A stretch of 64,000 bases of DNA, from NCBI GenBank assembly GCA_947359465.1, contig OX375874.1, positions 91,723,172 to 91,787,171 of the forward strand, written 5' to 3'. Within the stretch, counting starts at the first letter, position 1; the number at the start of each line of letters is the position of its first letter. Below the pieces are notes generated by a model that did no database searches, was not told the origin of the DNA, and saw nothing but the letters and a program-made list of their open reading frames with translations. The translations under genes and the position numbers were made by a program. Positions 35,242 through 48,600 of the stretch are shown one piece after another. This DNA is from Metellina segmentata (lineage: Eukaryota > Arthropoda > Arachnida > Araneae > Tetragnathidae).

Positions 35242-35699
35242 CGTTAAAGACAGAGTAAAAATTTCAGTGAACTTGAAATATGCGGGAAATTTCACATAAG
35301 ATCCATACCTAGAACTATGATTTTTTAAATATAAATAACTTTTAAATTGAATATATCTTCTATATTTTCGCACCAGATTATGACGTCACGGGAACTTTCC
35401 CTTTCCAAAAATAAACAAATTCATTTCGTGCCAATCCCGTTAAAAAAAAAAAACAGATTACATTTCTTGTCCCATTTCCGCGAAAAAGAGTTTTTGTGTA
35501 TTTTATTATTATTAATTAGTACTTGAACCTTGAGTGACCATGCTGCAAGGGAGTAGAAAGTTCCGCTAAGTAAAGACAATGATTTACAGCTCAATTTAAT
35601 TAATTAAAAAACAAAATGACATAGCTTATATTACTCACTTATTTGCCAAATTTAACGGAACCAATTTGAAGCTACAAGGTGATAAATTAAATTTAATCA
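35242..35699. other. Gene-free spacer between hAT elements
   Basis: AT-rich DNA, with no supportable gene. Sequence resumes here after the hAT target duplication. Confidence 0.4.
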
Positions 35700-36590
35700 A
35701 AATTAAAAGTATATTCTCTGCGTTTGTTACAAAACTTTTTCTATACAACTTGCGGAGACAATGTTCTGTTTCCAAATCTTTCAAAACTATAAAAACGAGA
35801 TGTCAACACTTCTTCTTCAACATACGGTTCTTTATTCTGGTAACACACAAAGACTTGAAGTTGCTTTTCAAATGGTTGTCCCTGATTGGGTGTTGGACCC
35901 TTTTGTAAGTAAACCCACAAACTCAGATGTTTATCTCAACTTATTCCATAATGGTGACCCGGATCACGTCCGGGTCACCATTATGGAATATTTAATTCCA
36001 TATGAATGAATACAACAACTTTGATATTCAAGTTATTTATTACAATTATTCGTTTTGACACTTTACATTCCTTAATGCCTGGTATTGATATAATTTTCGT
36101 TAGTGAAGTATCTCTGTTCTTTTTATATTAATTATTAATTTACTGAACCACTACTTCAGTTCAGTTCCTTTTTACATATTACGTATCGCTTCACAGCAGA
36201 GACTCCACTACAGAAACTTCACACAGAGATCTCACCACAAGTCCATACTAATACCGGAAGCAATATATTGAATGATTTTTACAGATGAGGAGCCGAAACC
36301 AATGTTTGAACAAGGATATCACAAATTCTGGTTACAAAATAGATACCAATTTTATATCCTGCATTATGGGGTAATGTGTACAGAAGCTGTTAATTGCTTT
36401 CCTGTCTTCCTATTTAGTAGAACGTGGATTTAGTGCAGCTATGAGCTTCATTACGAAAAAAAGAAACCGACAGGAAAGTAGTGCTCGTGGAGACTTAAGA
36501 ATGTTACTCACAAACAAAGAGCCTATCGTAAATAATCTCATATCATCCCATCAGGTTCACCCATTTCATTTAAATAATGTGTTTTTGTAT
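35700..36590 (+). mobile_element. Second hAT transposase remnant (C-terminal region)
   Basis: Plus-strand pieces read like the C-terminal third of a ZBED5/FAM200-type hAT transposase. They include VVPDWVLDPFVSKPTNSDVY at about 35875-35935, a segment with FEQGYHKFWLQNRYQFYI at about 36307-36360, and the dimerisation region SSYLVERGFSAAMSFITKKR, GDLRMLLTNKEPIVNNLI and HQVHPFH from about 36405 to 36570. Several frameshifts separate them. A perfect 22-bp palindrome at 35942-35990 interrupts the region after LFHNG. No ends were found. Confidence 0.75.
35942..35990. repeat. Perfect 22-bp inverted repeat with a 5-nt loop
   Basis: The arm at 35942-35963 (TATTCCATAATGGTGACC, then CGGA) is the exact reverse complement of 35969-35990, separated by TCACG. 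It sits inside the decayed hAT remnant and could form a hairpin or cruciform. Confidence 0.95.
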
Positions 36591-36699
36591 TTTAAAACAA
36601 AAGTTATAATTTCAATAATTACTACTTACTAGTATTTTCGTAAATATAAAGTAGTAGTAGAATTTACTAAAGTACTACAGAGGTTTATAGAAATACAAA

Positions 36700-37060
36700 T
36701 ATTGACGACCAGCTACAGGCTCAAGCCCAACAAGGCTGGTCCTTTGTTTATGAATTCCCCAATTCCCATTGACTATCCCATTGTATCTTAAATTCGTACA
36801 CTCCCTTTGAATTAACTATATTTTCTGGTAACGCATTCCATTTGTCTATTACCCTATTAAAGCAGTAGTTTTTCCTTAAATCCCGATTAAAATGTGTCTT
36901 ATTCAATTTATACCCATGGCCCCTTGTTCTGTTATCCCTATTGAAATTTAAGATGGACGGATGGAAAACGGATCGCAATCCATTGGTGTGGCTGCGGACG
37001 AATTCAGGAAATAACCCCGACTTCTATCAGACAGATTAAGTCTATCAGACGTGAGGAAAG
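36700..37060 (-). mobile_element. 3' end of a non-LTR retrotransposon (CR1/jockey-like C terminus)
   Basis: Minus-strand residues include NRDNRTRGHGYKLNKTHFNR, then LRKNYCFNRVIDKWNALPEN. This is the typical extreme C-terminus of non-LTR ORF2 proteins, with FxNRVxxxWNxLP. It ends close to 36748 and is followed by a 3' UTR-like stretch. RT and endonuclease domains are absent, so this is a 5'-truncated copy. Confidence 0.7.
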
Positions 37061-37511
37061 CTCATACCTGAGCTGCGGGTCCTGCTGATTTGGAGCCGAC
37101 GTGAATTTTGGAAAGAGCTCAACCGAGCTGCGGACCCCGCTAAACCAAGCGGTTATCGAATTTTCGAATTCACCCGAGCTAGGAAACCTTACTTGCCCCA
37201 GTAAGGACTGGAGAAGGGCTCACCAGCAATAAAAAGTATTTGCAATTGCAAATGCAATTTTTTTGACAATGTTTTTTCTAAGTGTGTAATTTTATTACTT
37301 CAATCACTGAATTTCAATATATTTTGGAATTATCTGACAGTATGTTTTTTTTTTAATAAAAAATATATACATTTTCCCACAGATAATGAATTTTTGAGTT
37401 CAAAAAATCTCTTTCATCACATCTTGATTAGTATTGAAAAAATATAGAACCAAAAAAAACAATGTTGTGACTTTGAGATAATAGAGGGCACCAGGAGATG
37501 GGAGAACGAAT

Positions 37512-38394
37512 AGAAGCGGCTCAATCCCATGATAGTACTTTACGCAAGTCCAACTTGATTGGCTAGTTTCACGGGCTTGGCTTCACTTGGATATCTCGCC
37601 AATCTGATTGTTGCAGTAACCATTTGATTTTGAATATGCGCGTTGTTTCGTAGAAATACAATACATACACTAGCGCCTCAGCGTACAGCGTAAGTGTCCG
37701 ACAAGTTGACTCTGATTTGCTCCTCATATATATGTTGTATGGTTGTTAGTAGTATTTCTTGCCAACTTATATTAAGGGTACTTATACTTCAAAGAGCTTC
37801 TTTTCGTGAAGCGACGATGGCCTAACGGCTAAAGTCACCCACCTTCAGATTAGCGTCGGCAGCGGTGGATGACTACCTGAGTTCGAACACAGCTGGCGGA
37901 AAAATTTTTAGATCCTCCAAATTATTTAAAAAAAATTATAATTTAATTCCTTTTGAGTCTAAATTACTTTTCCTAATTTTTGATACCCTTTTTATATTTT
38001 TCCAAGCTTCTGTTGATTTTACATAAATAATCTAAGAACCACTCCTGAACTCACTACCAGCTGATATTTTTCCGCCCCTCTGCCGTCCCCTTTGCTTTAG
38101 GATGATGGTGTCGTATCCACCGCTGGCTTAGGACCATTCTGATGTAACAAAAAGCATACATAAAACACTAACTTATATAATTATTAACTTATATAATAAA
38201 AGGATACAATTTTCGGCTCCCACCTCTACCCACCCATAGCCATGGATCTGAAAAGAAAAGAAGAAAGCAGAAAGGAAGAGATAAATCGCCAACAACTATA
38301 AACCTTGATGACATACGTATCTAGGTCATGTGATCCGATTTAGCCAATCAAGTTGGACTTGCGTAAAGTACTATCATGGGATTGAGGCGCCTGT
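37512..38394 (-). mobile_element. Non-autonomous Mutator-like element, copy 2 (inverted)
   Basis: It begins AGAAGCGGCTCAATCCC and ends GGGATTGAGGCGCCTGT, the reverse orientation of copy 1. Flanks GAACGAAT (37504-37511) and GAACGAGT (38395-38402) form an 8-bp target duplication with one mismatch. The insertion site is about 20 bp from that of copy 1 in the R sequence, so it is an independent event. The internal tRNA-like segment is at about 37808-37902. Confidence 0.85.
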
Positions 38395-38459
38395 GAACGA
38401 GTTCCGTTGAGATGCCCGGATGTGAAACCAAAAACTTTTTTTGTAACATAGATTCTTTA

Positions 38460-39335
38460 ACAGGCGCCTCAATCCCATGATCGTACTTTACGCAAGTCCA
38501 ACTTAATTGGTTAATCGGATCACATGACCTAGATACGTAGGTCATGAGAATTTTTCTGTTGGCGATTTATCTCTTCCTTTCTGCTTTCTTCTTTTCTTTT
38601 CAGATCCATGGCTATGGGTGGGTAGAGGTGGGAGCCGAAAATTGTATCCTTTTATTATATAAGTTAATAGTTATATAAGTTAGTGTTTTATGTATGCTTT
38701 TTGTTACATCAGAATGGTCCTAAGCCAGGGTTGGATACGACACCCTCATCCTAAAGCAAAGGGGACGGCAGAGGGGCGGGAAAATATCAGCTGGTAGTGA
38801 GTTCAGGAGTGGTTCTTAGATTATTTATGTAAAATCAACGGAAGCTTGGAAAAATATAAAAAGGGTATTAAAAATTAGGAAAAGTAATTTAGACTCAAAA
38901 GGAATTAAATTGGAATTTTTTAAAAATAATTTGGAAGATCTAAAATTTTCCGCTTGCTGGAATAGAACTCGTAAAGTCATCATCCGCTACCAATCTGAAA
39001 GTTGGTGACTTTAGCCATTAGGCCATCGGTGCAACACCAAAAATTAGCTCTTTAAAAGTATAAGTACCCTTAGTATAAGTTGGCGAGAAACACTTCAAAC
39101 AACTAACATACAACATATATATGAGGAGCCAATCAGAGTCAACTTGTCGTACAATTACGCTGAGGTGCTAGTGTATGTATTGTATTTGTAATTCTACGAA
39201 ACAACGCGCATATTCAAAATCAAATGGTTACTGCAACAATCAGATTGGCGAGATATCCAAGTGAAGCCAAGCCCGTGAAACTAGCCAATCAAGTTGGACT
39301 TGCGTTTAGTCCTATCATGGGATTGAGCCGCTTCT
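38460..39335 (+). mobile_element. Non-autonomous Mutator-like element, copy 3
   Basis: It begins ACAGGCGCCTCAATCCC and ends GGGATTGAGCCGCTTCT. A perfect 9-bp target duplication GATTCTTTA lies at 38451-38459 and 39336-39344. It has the same interior as copies 1 and 2, with more decay in the tRNA-like part. Confidence 0.88.
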
Positions 39336-40036
39336 GATTCTTTATGCTATTCTTTTTTACAGCTTTCTTTCGCGGCTTGTGTGCAAATATGCTTTTTTTG
39401 TGCTGTTGTGAATAATTGCGTAGTTAGTTACCGTTAGAATAAAAGTGTTCAAGAAACGTATGTGTAGCTTCTTTCTCTTGGAGACGGCCCTGGGGAGTGT
39501 GTTTTATTAGCCGGTGGCTAATTTAGATAAAGAGATGTAATTTCTAACAAACAACGTGTCACAGAATCTGGTGAAAAAATTACTGGGTAAGTGAAAATTG
39601 GTACGAATACCACACAAGTTAGAAAGGATGACTGATTCAATTCCAAAGCTAATTCATTACTGTATCAGATTTCTCTTCTCAACATCAATTCTTCGAAAGA
39701 CGAGGGGAAATATGACTCACAAATGACTTTGATGAGAAAATTTCTCAAAGAAGCCAAAGCCGAAAAATGCGGCAAAGTTTTTGCTAAGAAAACAACAACT
39801 AGTTAATTGTAAAATTACAAAACGCAATAGCTCACCAAAAAAAATTACCTTGAACACACACAATAATGAACCGTCTCGAGGGCTGCATTTCGCTCTCATT
39901 TGATAGATTATCTATTTCCTTTCATTAGGACGCAACAATTCAACTTCGTACCCAATGCATCTTCACAATAAACCAATCAGATTTAGTAACAGCATAGACT
40001 CACAATCACTGTTTGTAACCACAGATATACTACTGT

Positions 40037-40190
40037 GATTGGTCAGCTAAAACTTGCAAATGGGCATGCCCAAGCTCTGACCAATAGCCTTAACTCATGT
40101 TGCGTTTGGAAACTGCTCTCACATCTGGATTTCGTCATTTCCTCCACCTGACTAGCTCTAGCTCTCTTTATACGCGGGCAATTTGTATTA
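40037..40190 (+). promoter_or_regulatory. Predicted promoter of TatD gene B
   Basis: It has an inverted CCAAT box (GATTGGT at 40037), a direct one (CCAAT at 40081) and TATA-like CTTTATAC at about 40166. Order and spacing are as upstream of gene A, and sequence between them is nearly unchanged, so both genes probably keep a working promoter. Confidence 0.5.
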
Positions 40191-40299
40191 GTAGCTACTA
40201 CCGTCATAGTCGATATTAGCGTGCTTAAAGCTTTTTGAAGTTGAACTTATTCAATCTGGATTAGTTACAAATTTTTGTGAATTTGTCTGAAGAACTGAA
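40191..40299 (+). other. Probable noncoding first exon of TatD gene B
   Basis: It ends at the donor GAACTGAA|GTATGTAAAC after 40299, identical to the donor after 17096 in gene A. It would join the acceptor before 42633. The left edge is uncertain. Confidence 0.4.
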
Positions 40300-41644
40300 G
40301 TATGTAAACATATTTTTATCATATTTCAATCGTGTTTTGATCACGTATTACATTTTTGACGTTTTCTTCAATTGCATGACTATAAACGATTTTGTGTCAT
40401 TCACTTTTGATTTGTACACAAGAGTATGTGAATAATATTTTTATGAGTTCAAGGATCTAAATCACTTGTAAATTATATAAATGTAGTAAGCCTGCAATAT
40501 ACATTAAGCCTTGTTATTCTATAACGCAATTGTACATTAAGCCTTTTTTTCCCAACACAATTGTACGTTAAGCCTTAATATTATACAACGCTATTATACA
40601 CTAAGCCTTGCTAGTGTAAGCATGATCTAACCTTCATTCCTCTGACTTGTGTTCCATCACAGCATTAACTTGAGAATTTAACTTTGTGATTCATCAATTT
40701 CCGTTGCTTCTCATCTGTCTGAAGCACTAAGTCAGAAATCGGTTTTTTTCTTTTAAACGGAATATTAGGAATTCTGATTAAACAGATTGCATTAAATCTG
40801 AAATATTCCATTTAAAAAGTGTTTTAAAATCAGTCACCTTTAAACTTGTGGCATTATGAATATCTGAAGTAATTAGAGGAAGTGGCTAAGAAGTATTATT
40901 TAGATGAGTTGTAGTTTCTTATTTTATTTTGCTATAAACGTGCTTCGAAGTCGTGTTGCAATTTCCATTGCTGATAAGAATTGTGGTAGTTCTGGAAAGA
41001 ATTGCTTCAACTATTTAGTGAATTTCCGTTGCTTTATATCATTTTCCATTTATTAAATTTCCAATTTAAAATCGTTATTTCTTTTACATCAGTATTTTGC
41101 CAACTTTGTTTTATAATAACATGGATATTGGTGCTATTATCTGAAACAGCAGTCTAAAATTCACTCAGAAAGTTATTGCAGGTAGAGTATTTAGTTTTCT
41201 ACATACTACTAAGCAAATAATTTAACAGGTGTAAGAACTGTTATATCTTAGGTTTTGAGGTTACTACCAATGATTAAATAAAACAATAGAATGTGAAAAA
41301 CATTCAATTTGCTAAGCAACATCAAGAATGTTTACTCTTAAGTATATCAAACATGTCATTCTTTAAACGTAGTTTTGTCAAAATTGTGGTCGTGCAGCAA
41401 ATGCTCCTGGTTTTGAAAGTTTTCAAAATTTCTCAAACTATGGTAGACAATATCATAACATGGATATGGTTTTCCCCTGCACCTAGAGTTAGCAGAAAAT
41501 GTTCTGAAAAACGAGAGTGTCCTTCGGGGCTTTTAAATGAAATATTTGAATGAACTTGAGAACACTATATATACATATATGTACCTATATATAATTTTTT
41601 TTTCTGTTGTAAAATTTTTAAGATGAATAATTCTCACTTCAAGC

Positions 41645-41850
41645 AGAGGGGCAGCGGTAACTTGTTAGCAGTAGAAGGGTTGCGAGTTTGAATCCAACCA
41701 AAAATCGTCATACAAAGGGGGTTGGTGGTGCATGTTAAATCAGTCGTCTCAAATGTCCTCACATTGCTGTGGAAATTTGGAGAATGAAGTAGGAGCTCAG
41801 TTGTAGCCTCGTCATCTGACCATTGTTCAAAATTACCTGTGGTTATATTT
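41645..41850 (+). mobile_element. SINE-1 in intron 1 of TatD gene B
   Basis: This is the counterpart of the SINE at 17885-18120, beginning GGGGCAGCGGTAAC, with a shortened head and the body TTTGGAGAATGAAGTAGGAG. It was inherited through the block duplication. Confidence 0.65.
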
Positions 41851-42641
41851 TATTCTAATAGTATTGTGTGCAGTTATACTTCTTGAAACTTGGATTAATA
41901 GTCAATCCATTACTATATGGAAAATTACAGCACAAAAAGCACAAGCCTTAAAAAAAAAGACAGACCATTTCAAAATTTAAATATAAGTCTAGAATGTAAG
42001 TTCATGAAACAATATGTACATAGTATATAAGGTGAAAACTAAAAAATTTTGACAATGTCCACTGAACTTGTTTTATTCTGTGGCCATTTATGAGCTTTCA
42101 CATGTTTTGTAGAATGCACATGTTTTATATATATATATATATGTGTGTATAAAAAATACATTTTCTCACCCCACGAAATACCAGCACAGTGGAAATAACC
42201 CATGTCATGTGCACACGCAAGTACTAATCTTCAGCCTTCTTTTTTTACCCAAGCTTTGCGTTTTCACATTCTTAGCATCAGCATTTTCATCCCTAAATTC
42301 CAAATACTATTCATCTTTAATAGTATGTACTATGCTGTAATTTCCGTAAAATCATTTGTTCATATGGAACAGATAGCCTGGGTTGTTTAAGGTTTTTTTT
42401 GTATTCGTCTATTCGATTAACCATCATGGTCCCTACCCTAATGGTTGATTGAAGTTTCTCTGTAAATGCAAAATATATTTTTGCTTGTTAGTATTAAGAT
42501 TCAATTTTTTTTATGTTAAAAATGTTATAAATATTTTTCTTAGAGGTTGGCGTATGTGTGGTACAATTGTTTGATAGTAAAATTTCTTAGGTCTTATTAT
42601 TTATTAAGTGTTTCAATTTTTTGCATTTAAAGGGACTTTAT

Positions 42642-45600
42642 ATGGCAGAAGTGGATATAAACAGGAACTTGTATCATAGCAGAAAGATGTGCCAAGCAGC
42701 AAGTACCACTGTTGCCATGTCCAATCTTAGCTTATCTACAGCAGATGAGTACAGTCTACCATTAACCGCATTCCTGCAAATCCAAACTCCAGGAACTAAA
42801 TTACAACAAATTAACAGTTTCAACTACTCTGAAGATTACTCTTTACCCATCTCTTTAACCTATCATGCTCGGAGTACAACACTGTATGGAAGTGACGTTC
42901 AAGGTTCCAACACTGATGTTTCTGAATATGCTCTTCCCTTATATGATCCTGCATTCAAATCAACATTATTAATATCTTTGAATAGCAGTACAAGCAGTGG
43001 TAAGTTTGTTATTTCTTATATCAATTTTCTTGTTAAATCTTTGTTGCGTTTTAGTATTGAAGTATTAACAGTCAGTCACCTATCAAGGTACTTGTACTAG
43101 AAATTCTCAAAAACATGTGAAATTATAATTTTTTTTTCCTAAAGGCCTTTATGTGTGTTGTTGGTGGCACAAAGACAGTGTAGATTTTGTAGGTGGCGAT
43201 GTAGACTTTGACAAATCCCAGGTGTATTTCTCTTCTGTCAATAATACTTTCATTGTTTGTGTATGTCTATTACTTGATATTGCCTAGGAGCCAGGACTTG
43301 TGCAATACACATCAGACTAATAATTTTTTGTAACGCTGAGTAATAACTGAAATACCAACTGACCACAGCCTCTGGGATCAAAATGTTTCACTGATGGTCC
43401 ATTCATATTGTATATTATCAGATTACATAAACTTTCCTCTTGCATTGAGAACCTAAATTTATTTTTAATCGAATTCATAAAACTGAAGCCCCACTGAATA
43501 CTGAAGAAACTGGAAGCACAAACTATGGATAACAACTGTCCTAAAATTAGGAATCTATCGCTATTAGGTACTGCTACTTCTAGAGGATCTTTTAATTGTC
43601 TTCCTTTCATTCCCCCTTTTCCCATTAACTTTCATTCCACTCATTCTAAAAAGATTGCAGACAATTTTCATTCTTTGAGGATGATGAAAGTTGTTTTTCA
43701 TATTGTGCCAGTTCTATCTCACTCTCACCATAACTTATTAAAGAATCTCCTGTTGGCCAGGTGAATATTTCAAAAACATTTATGGTTTTGTTAGAATCCT
43801 GATTCAAAAATCGTTCTCCCAGGTATTTGACTCCATGTGTTATATTTTATTTTACAGATTCAATATAAGACTGAACAGTGATGCTTACTCTGCAATTGTA
43901 CACCTTTAGGAATTCCATCAATAGATGTATTTTTGAAAATATGTCTTTATGTTTTTTTGGACTTTTCAATAATTGAGTTACAAATTAGGCACTATCAGGC
44001 CTAATTTGTCAATCAATGTTAGCAAATATGCTTTTTGGGCCTTAGTTCAATATACCATTCATTCATATTAAGTGGGGAGGTCAGGAAAGCCCTAGGTGCT
44101 GATTCCACTAGGGAATATTGCACCAAACCCCATTGTTTTTCGACACTCCTGTCAAAGAAAGCCAGATTCCTTAAGAAAGGCCAAAAGGCTTTTGACATGT
44201 TCTTTGTGAATTGTATCAAGTTCTGTTCCAAGACCTAGACTTGAGTGCCTTTTGTGAAGCAAAGCTTTGCATTCAAAAAGTATAGGGTAGGCAGTTTCCT
44301 CCACCATTTTGCATTTCCTGCATAGAGGTTCTTCTTTAAAGATTCCCATCCTATGAAGGTGTTTTCTTAGGTGATAGTGGCCTGTGAGAAATCCAACTAT
44401 CACCCTCATCTTATCCCTGCTAAGACGAAGGATCTGAGATGATATTTTCATGGAAGGTTCTTGAATCATAAGCCTCGCATGTTTTTGATCAGTGGTTTGC
44501 TTCTACTTTTTTGTAGTTTCTTTAAGCATTTTTTCTCCTATCACCCTTTTTGCGGTAGTCTTAGAGATCCCGCAAAAAGGTTCAGGGCTTAAAGGTAGGT
44601 CTGCAGTCCCCAGTTTGGCTAGCTTATCTGCATTTTCGTTTCCTTCTACACCAGTATGCCCTGGCACCCAAGTAGGATTTGAGGATTTACTCTCAAATTC
44701 TTTTCACAGCACCATCTTGCGATTCTGTTCAGGGTCCCCTGCATGATATTTATCACAGTTTTCTCATCCATGCCCGATATGTTGACTACAATGTCATCTG
44801 CATATCCCTGGGCATAAATGCTGCTTTGATTGAGGTCTGCAATTAGGTCATCAACCACCAGATTCCACAACAGAGGGGAGTGATCTCCTCCCTGAGGGCA
44901 ACCTCTAGTGGGTCTAGCCTGAAGTGTTGCCCCAAACAACTCGGTTTCAATATACCATGGTAGCAAGTAAAACAAAATTCTGTACTCACAGTTTTGACAG
45001 TTCCTTCTACAAGTCTTTTCTGTCTTCACATTTTTTTCTCTACATGTCGTTTCCATCGGTCAATAGTCATCGTCAGGTGTCATTATAAAACTGTTCTTGC
45101 AGATGATCCAAACACAAGTCCAGATTAGCATAGGGAGTCAAAGCATTCCTCTGATTCAATCGTCATTATATTCAGGGACATCACTGCTAATCTATCATAG
45201 CTACTCATAGTTCGAGCGGAGGGGGTTGCTGTAAGATTCATCTTCCGTTTGGTGAGGTCTGGATTTCGATAAGACTTCGAATCTGACATCACATCGACAT
45301 TTAATAGTTTCGTATTTACAATTATTAAGTACATTTAATTCAGATAGTGAAAGAGTTCATTCAGCTAGCATCTGCAGCAGCCGCCGTCTCTGCTCAGAAA
45401 ATATGTCAGCTCTCAATGGCGTCTAGAGGGAAAAGGTGTCTCCCTACCGATAGCGTTCTGAGAGGAGCCGGTAACTACATTAATATATATATATATATAT
45501 TTTTTTATTTTTCACTGATTTCGATATACTTAAATTTAACGTATGTGCAACTCAGTGGATGCCAGTGATATGGGGAATATTCTGTTTTATTTTTTGTACC

Positions 45601-48600
45601 AATCCATGTTCCCTTGCTATCATATTAGGAGCACACCATCTGTACCTATACCAATTAATTTTCTAGAAGACAACAAATCTGAAAGTCCTTATTTGTGTCC
45701 TGTGTTGTTTCGACTGCCTTAAGGCATCGATCATCAGCAGTTCCATTTCCAGAGTTAAAATGGACAAAAAATATCTCACTCTCTGTACCTTCTTTACCGG
45801 TTGATCCATCTAGCACTAAGCTCACATAATTGACATTTTTAAATTCACAAATTAATTCTCTTATGGCAGCTATCTATGTGATGAAGTCTTTGCATCTTTT
45901 TTTATTATTTTAAGTGGGATGCCAGCTCAGGCCTTGTCATCTGATCATGGTTCCCGAAGGGAATTTATTCTGTACCGTGGTCAACAGCCTGTTATGTTGC
46001 TCTAGTGCAATGTTAAAAAAATGTCATTATTGTACTCTTGTTTTTAAAACATCGATATTTTAAGTTCCGATTATTTTCTACTAAGCTTGCGATTTTTAGT
46101 TAGATTTAGCTAAAAAATAAAACAAATTTCCCTGAAAAATAAATGTTTTTCACAGAAACAGAAAATCTAGGCATCAGACCCAAACATTTTAGGCAACCTG
46201 GCATCTGGGATTTGTTGTGCCCTGATTTAATGAAAATACTCAATAGAGTTAATGTGGCCCTTATTTTTATTTTATCTTCAATCAAACATTCGCGTACTTA
46301 TCGGAGTGTATTGATATTGTCAATCAAGTGGTCTTTAAAATGAAGCGTAAAAAATACTCATTTTTGTTTTCCCTGTTATCGATTAGTGCTAAAAATCTAA
46401 GATGTTTTAAATCAACCTGAATTATATACTTAATTTATAACCCGTTTGTCGTTTACGTTATGCCTTTTGTAATTGTTTTGATGGAACAATAGCTGCTATC
46501 TATTGAAGTGGACGACTTAAATAATATTTTTATTTTTGTTTATATCAGATGCCTCCAACCAGCCATCTGATGAAGGGTATGGTACAAAGGAAAGTTTAGA
46601 GAAAGAAACTCCTAAAAAGTAATTTTGTTTCTGTATATGTAGTTTTTTTTTCCATTTTTATTGTTTACTTGTTTTTTTATCTATGGCTGTTATATTAAAA
46701 TTATAAGCGTTACATATTGTTTCATTTGAATAATTCTTTTTATGAATAGTTATAATAGTTTTTATAGTTAATTTTATAAACAATAGGAAATTTAAAGTTT
46801 TTTTCATGCAGCCATGTATTAACTTGTTTTGGGCATATGGTTGGAATTACATTTCCCCTTTTATAGGTCGCATATCCAAAAGAACAGAACCCGGGCAAGT
46901 GGTACTTGTTTGAGTTGTGAGGAAGAAGAGCAATACCATCGCTCACAGAATTTGAAGCTTGGTAAATCACCACTGCCCAGCTATCAAACTAAAAAAATTC
47001 TCACTATGAAATCTGATCACAGCTTCATCGATGCCCACTGTCACCTGGACTTCCTGTTTGACAGGGAGAAGTTCCATGGAACTTATTCTTCGTACCAGAA
47101 GAAACATAGATCTTCTTTCCCTGCGACATATGAGGGATGTGTTGCAGTTTTTTGCAACCCTTTCACTTTTGCCAAGGTAAGTACATTGGTTACATTTTGG
47201 TGTAGAGTGTTTGTGTACCAGGTCATAAAGTTAATTATTTTCAAGATTAAACTAACCTCTTTGTAATAAAGTTGTTTCTTGACACAAAAGGAGAGCTTTA
47301 AAGGTGGTTAAAGACTTTAATTGTAATCAGTTAACTATTAACTATAGTAAATCAATTGTTAATTGTAAAAATCAATTATTAGTGCAGTGAAAAATTGTTT
47401 ATTGTTAAAATGTTATTTAAATATTAATTGTAGTATATCAATTGTTAGTCTGTATGCGATTTTTAGCTTTTTAATTGGACATAAAATACTCTAAGCAAAA
47501 ATATTAAAAACTATTTATGCCTTTGTGTCAAACAAAAGTGAAATCCTTTATCGTCATAACATCTGATTATTGCGAGGTAAATGGATTTTTTCTATTCTTG
47601 TAAAGGAGGTATACTTAGCATTATGTCTTCAGGCAAAAATATTATAACTATGGGTGGTAATTACTCAGTTATTGTATATGTTCTAAATGACTGTTTCTGG
47701 TATACAGGATCCCTGATGTTACCTGTATACAGGATCCCTTTATTACACTAAACTTTGATATATATTGCGTATTCTGCATGTCGCAAGTAAATAATATCTG
47801 AATCTGTTTTTTTTAAATTAGGAAGTTAAAGGTAATTTGTTTCAAAAATTATATTCAACTGAGTTGGTCTAAAAATATTTAATCACTTTTTATCTTGATA
47901 TGGGAGAGAAAAAAAAAATTGTAACGTATTCTACAATATTATTTTAGGTATGTCATAGATTCTGTTATTAATTTATCATTTCACATATTTTGAATTAAAA
48001 CAAATTGGAATTACAAATTAATGCTTTATTGGAATTGTTTTTATCTGCTTATAATTAGGGCAACTTTTTCCCACACGTTCTATGCTGCATATAAAGTGCT
48101 AAAATCAAAATTCTTCCTGCATGGGGTGTATTGTAAGTGAGTTATAACCGTAACTTAAATTCAACTTCTTCCATAAATGCAACTTTTTGCATAAATGCAT
48201 CCACCTGCAACTTTTTTAAATTGAGCTCAAAATTAAATAGGCAACTATTTAATTTTGCAAATTTAGCACAAAATTAAATAGTCAACTATTTAATAACTAT
48301 TTTGCAGGGTAATATTTCTGAATATATATACATAAAACAATGCAGATGATTGGAACACAAAACTTCGTTCACCCAGAGCTGCCAAAACGTTTGCTGAAAA
48401 TCAAAAACAGCTATGAACGTTGGATTCGTCTTGTAGAAAAACTGGAATCGAAAATGTATAACATCAAGACAGCGAATGAGGATATTGGAACGATGGTATT
48501 TTTAGAAGTTCCTCTTGTAACCTTAAAGCATATCTTAAAAACCGTTTGGAAAAAAATAACGACCTGATGGTTATTGCTACACTTCCTTTTTTACGAATAA

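Larger units (their letters stand above)
37219..39877. repeat. Dispersed repeat R2 (paired with R1) carrying two Mutator-like insertions
   Basis: It matches 1804-3575 once the insertions at 37512-38394 and 38460-39335 are removed. The piece between them (38395-38459) corresponds to about 2985-3055 of R1. The right edge abuts the left edge of gene block B within a few bases. Confidence 0.75.
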
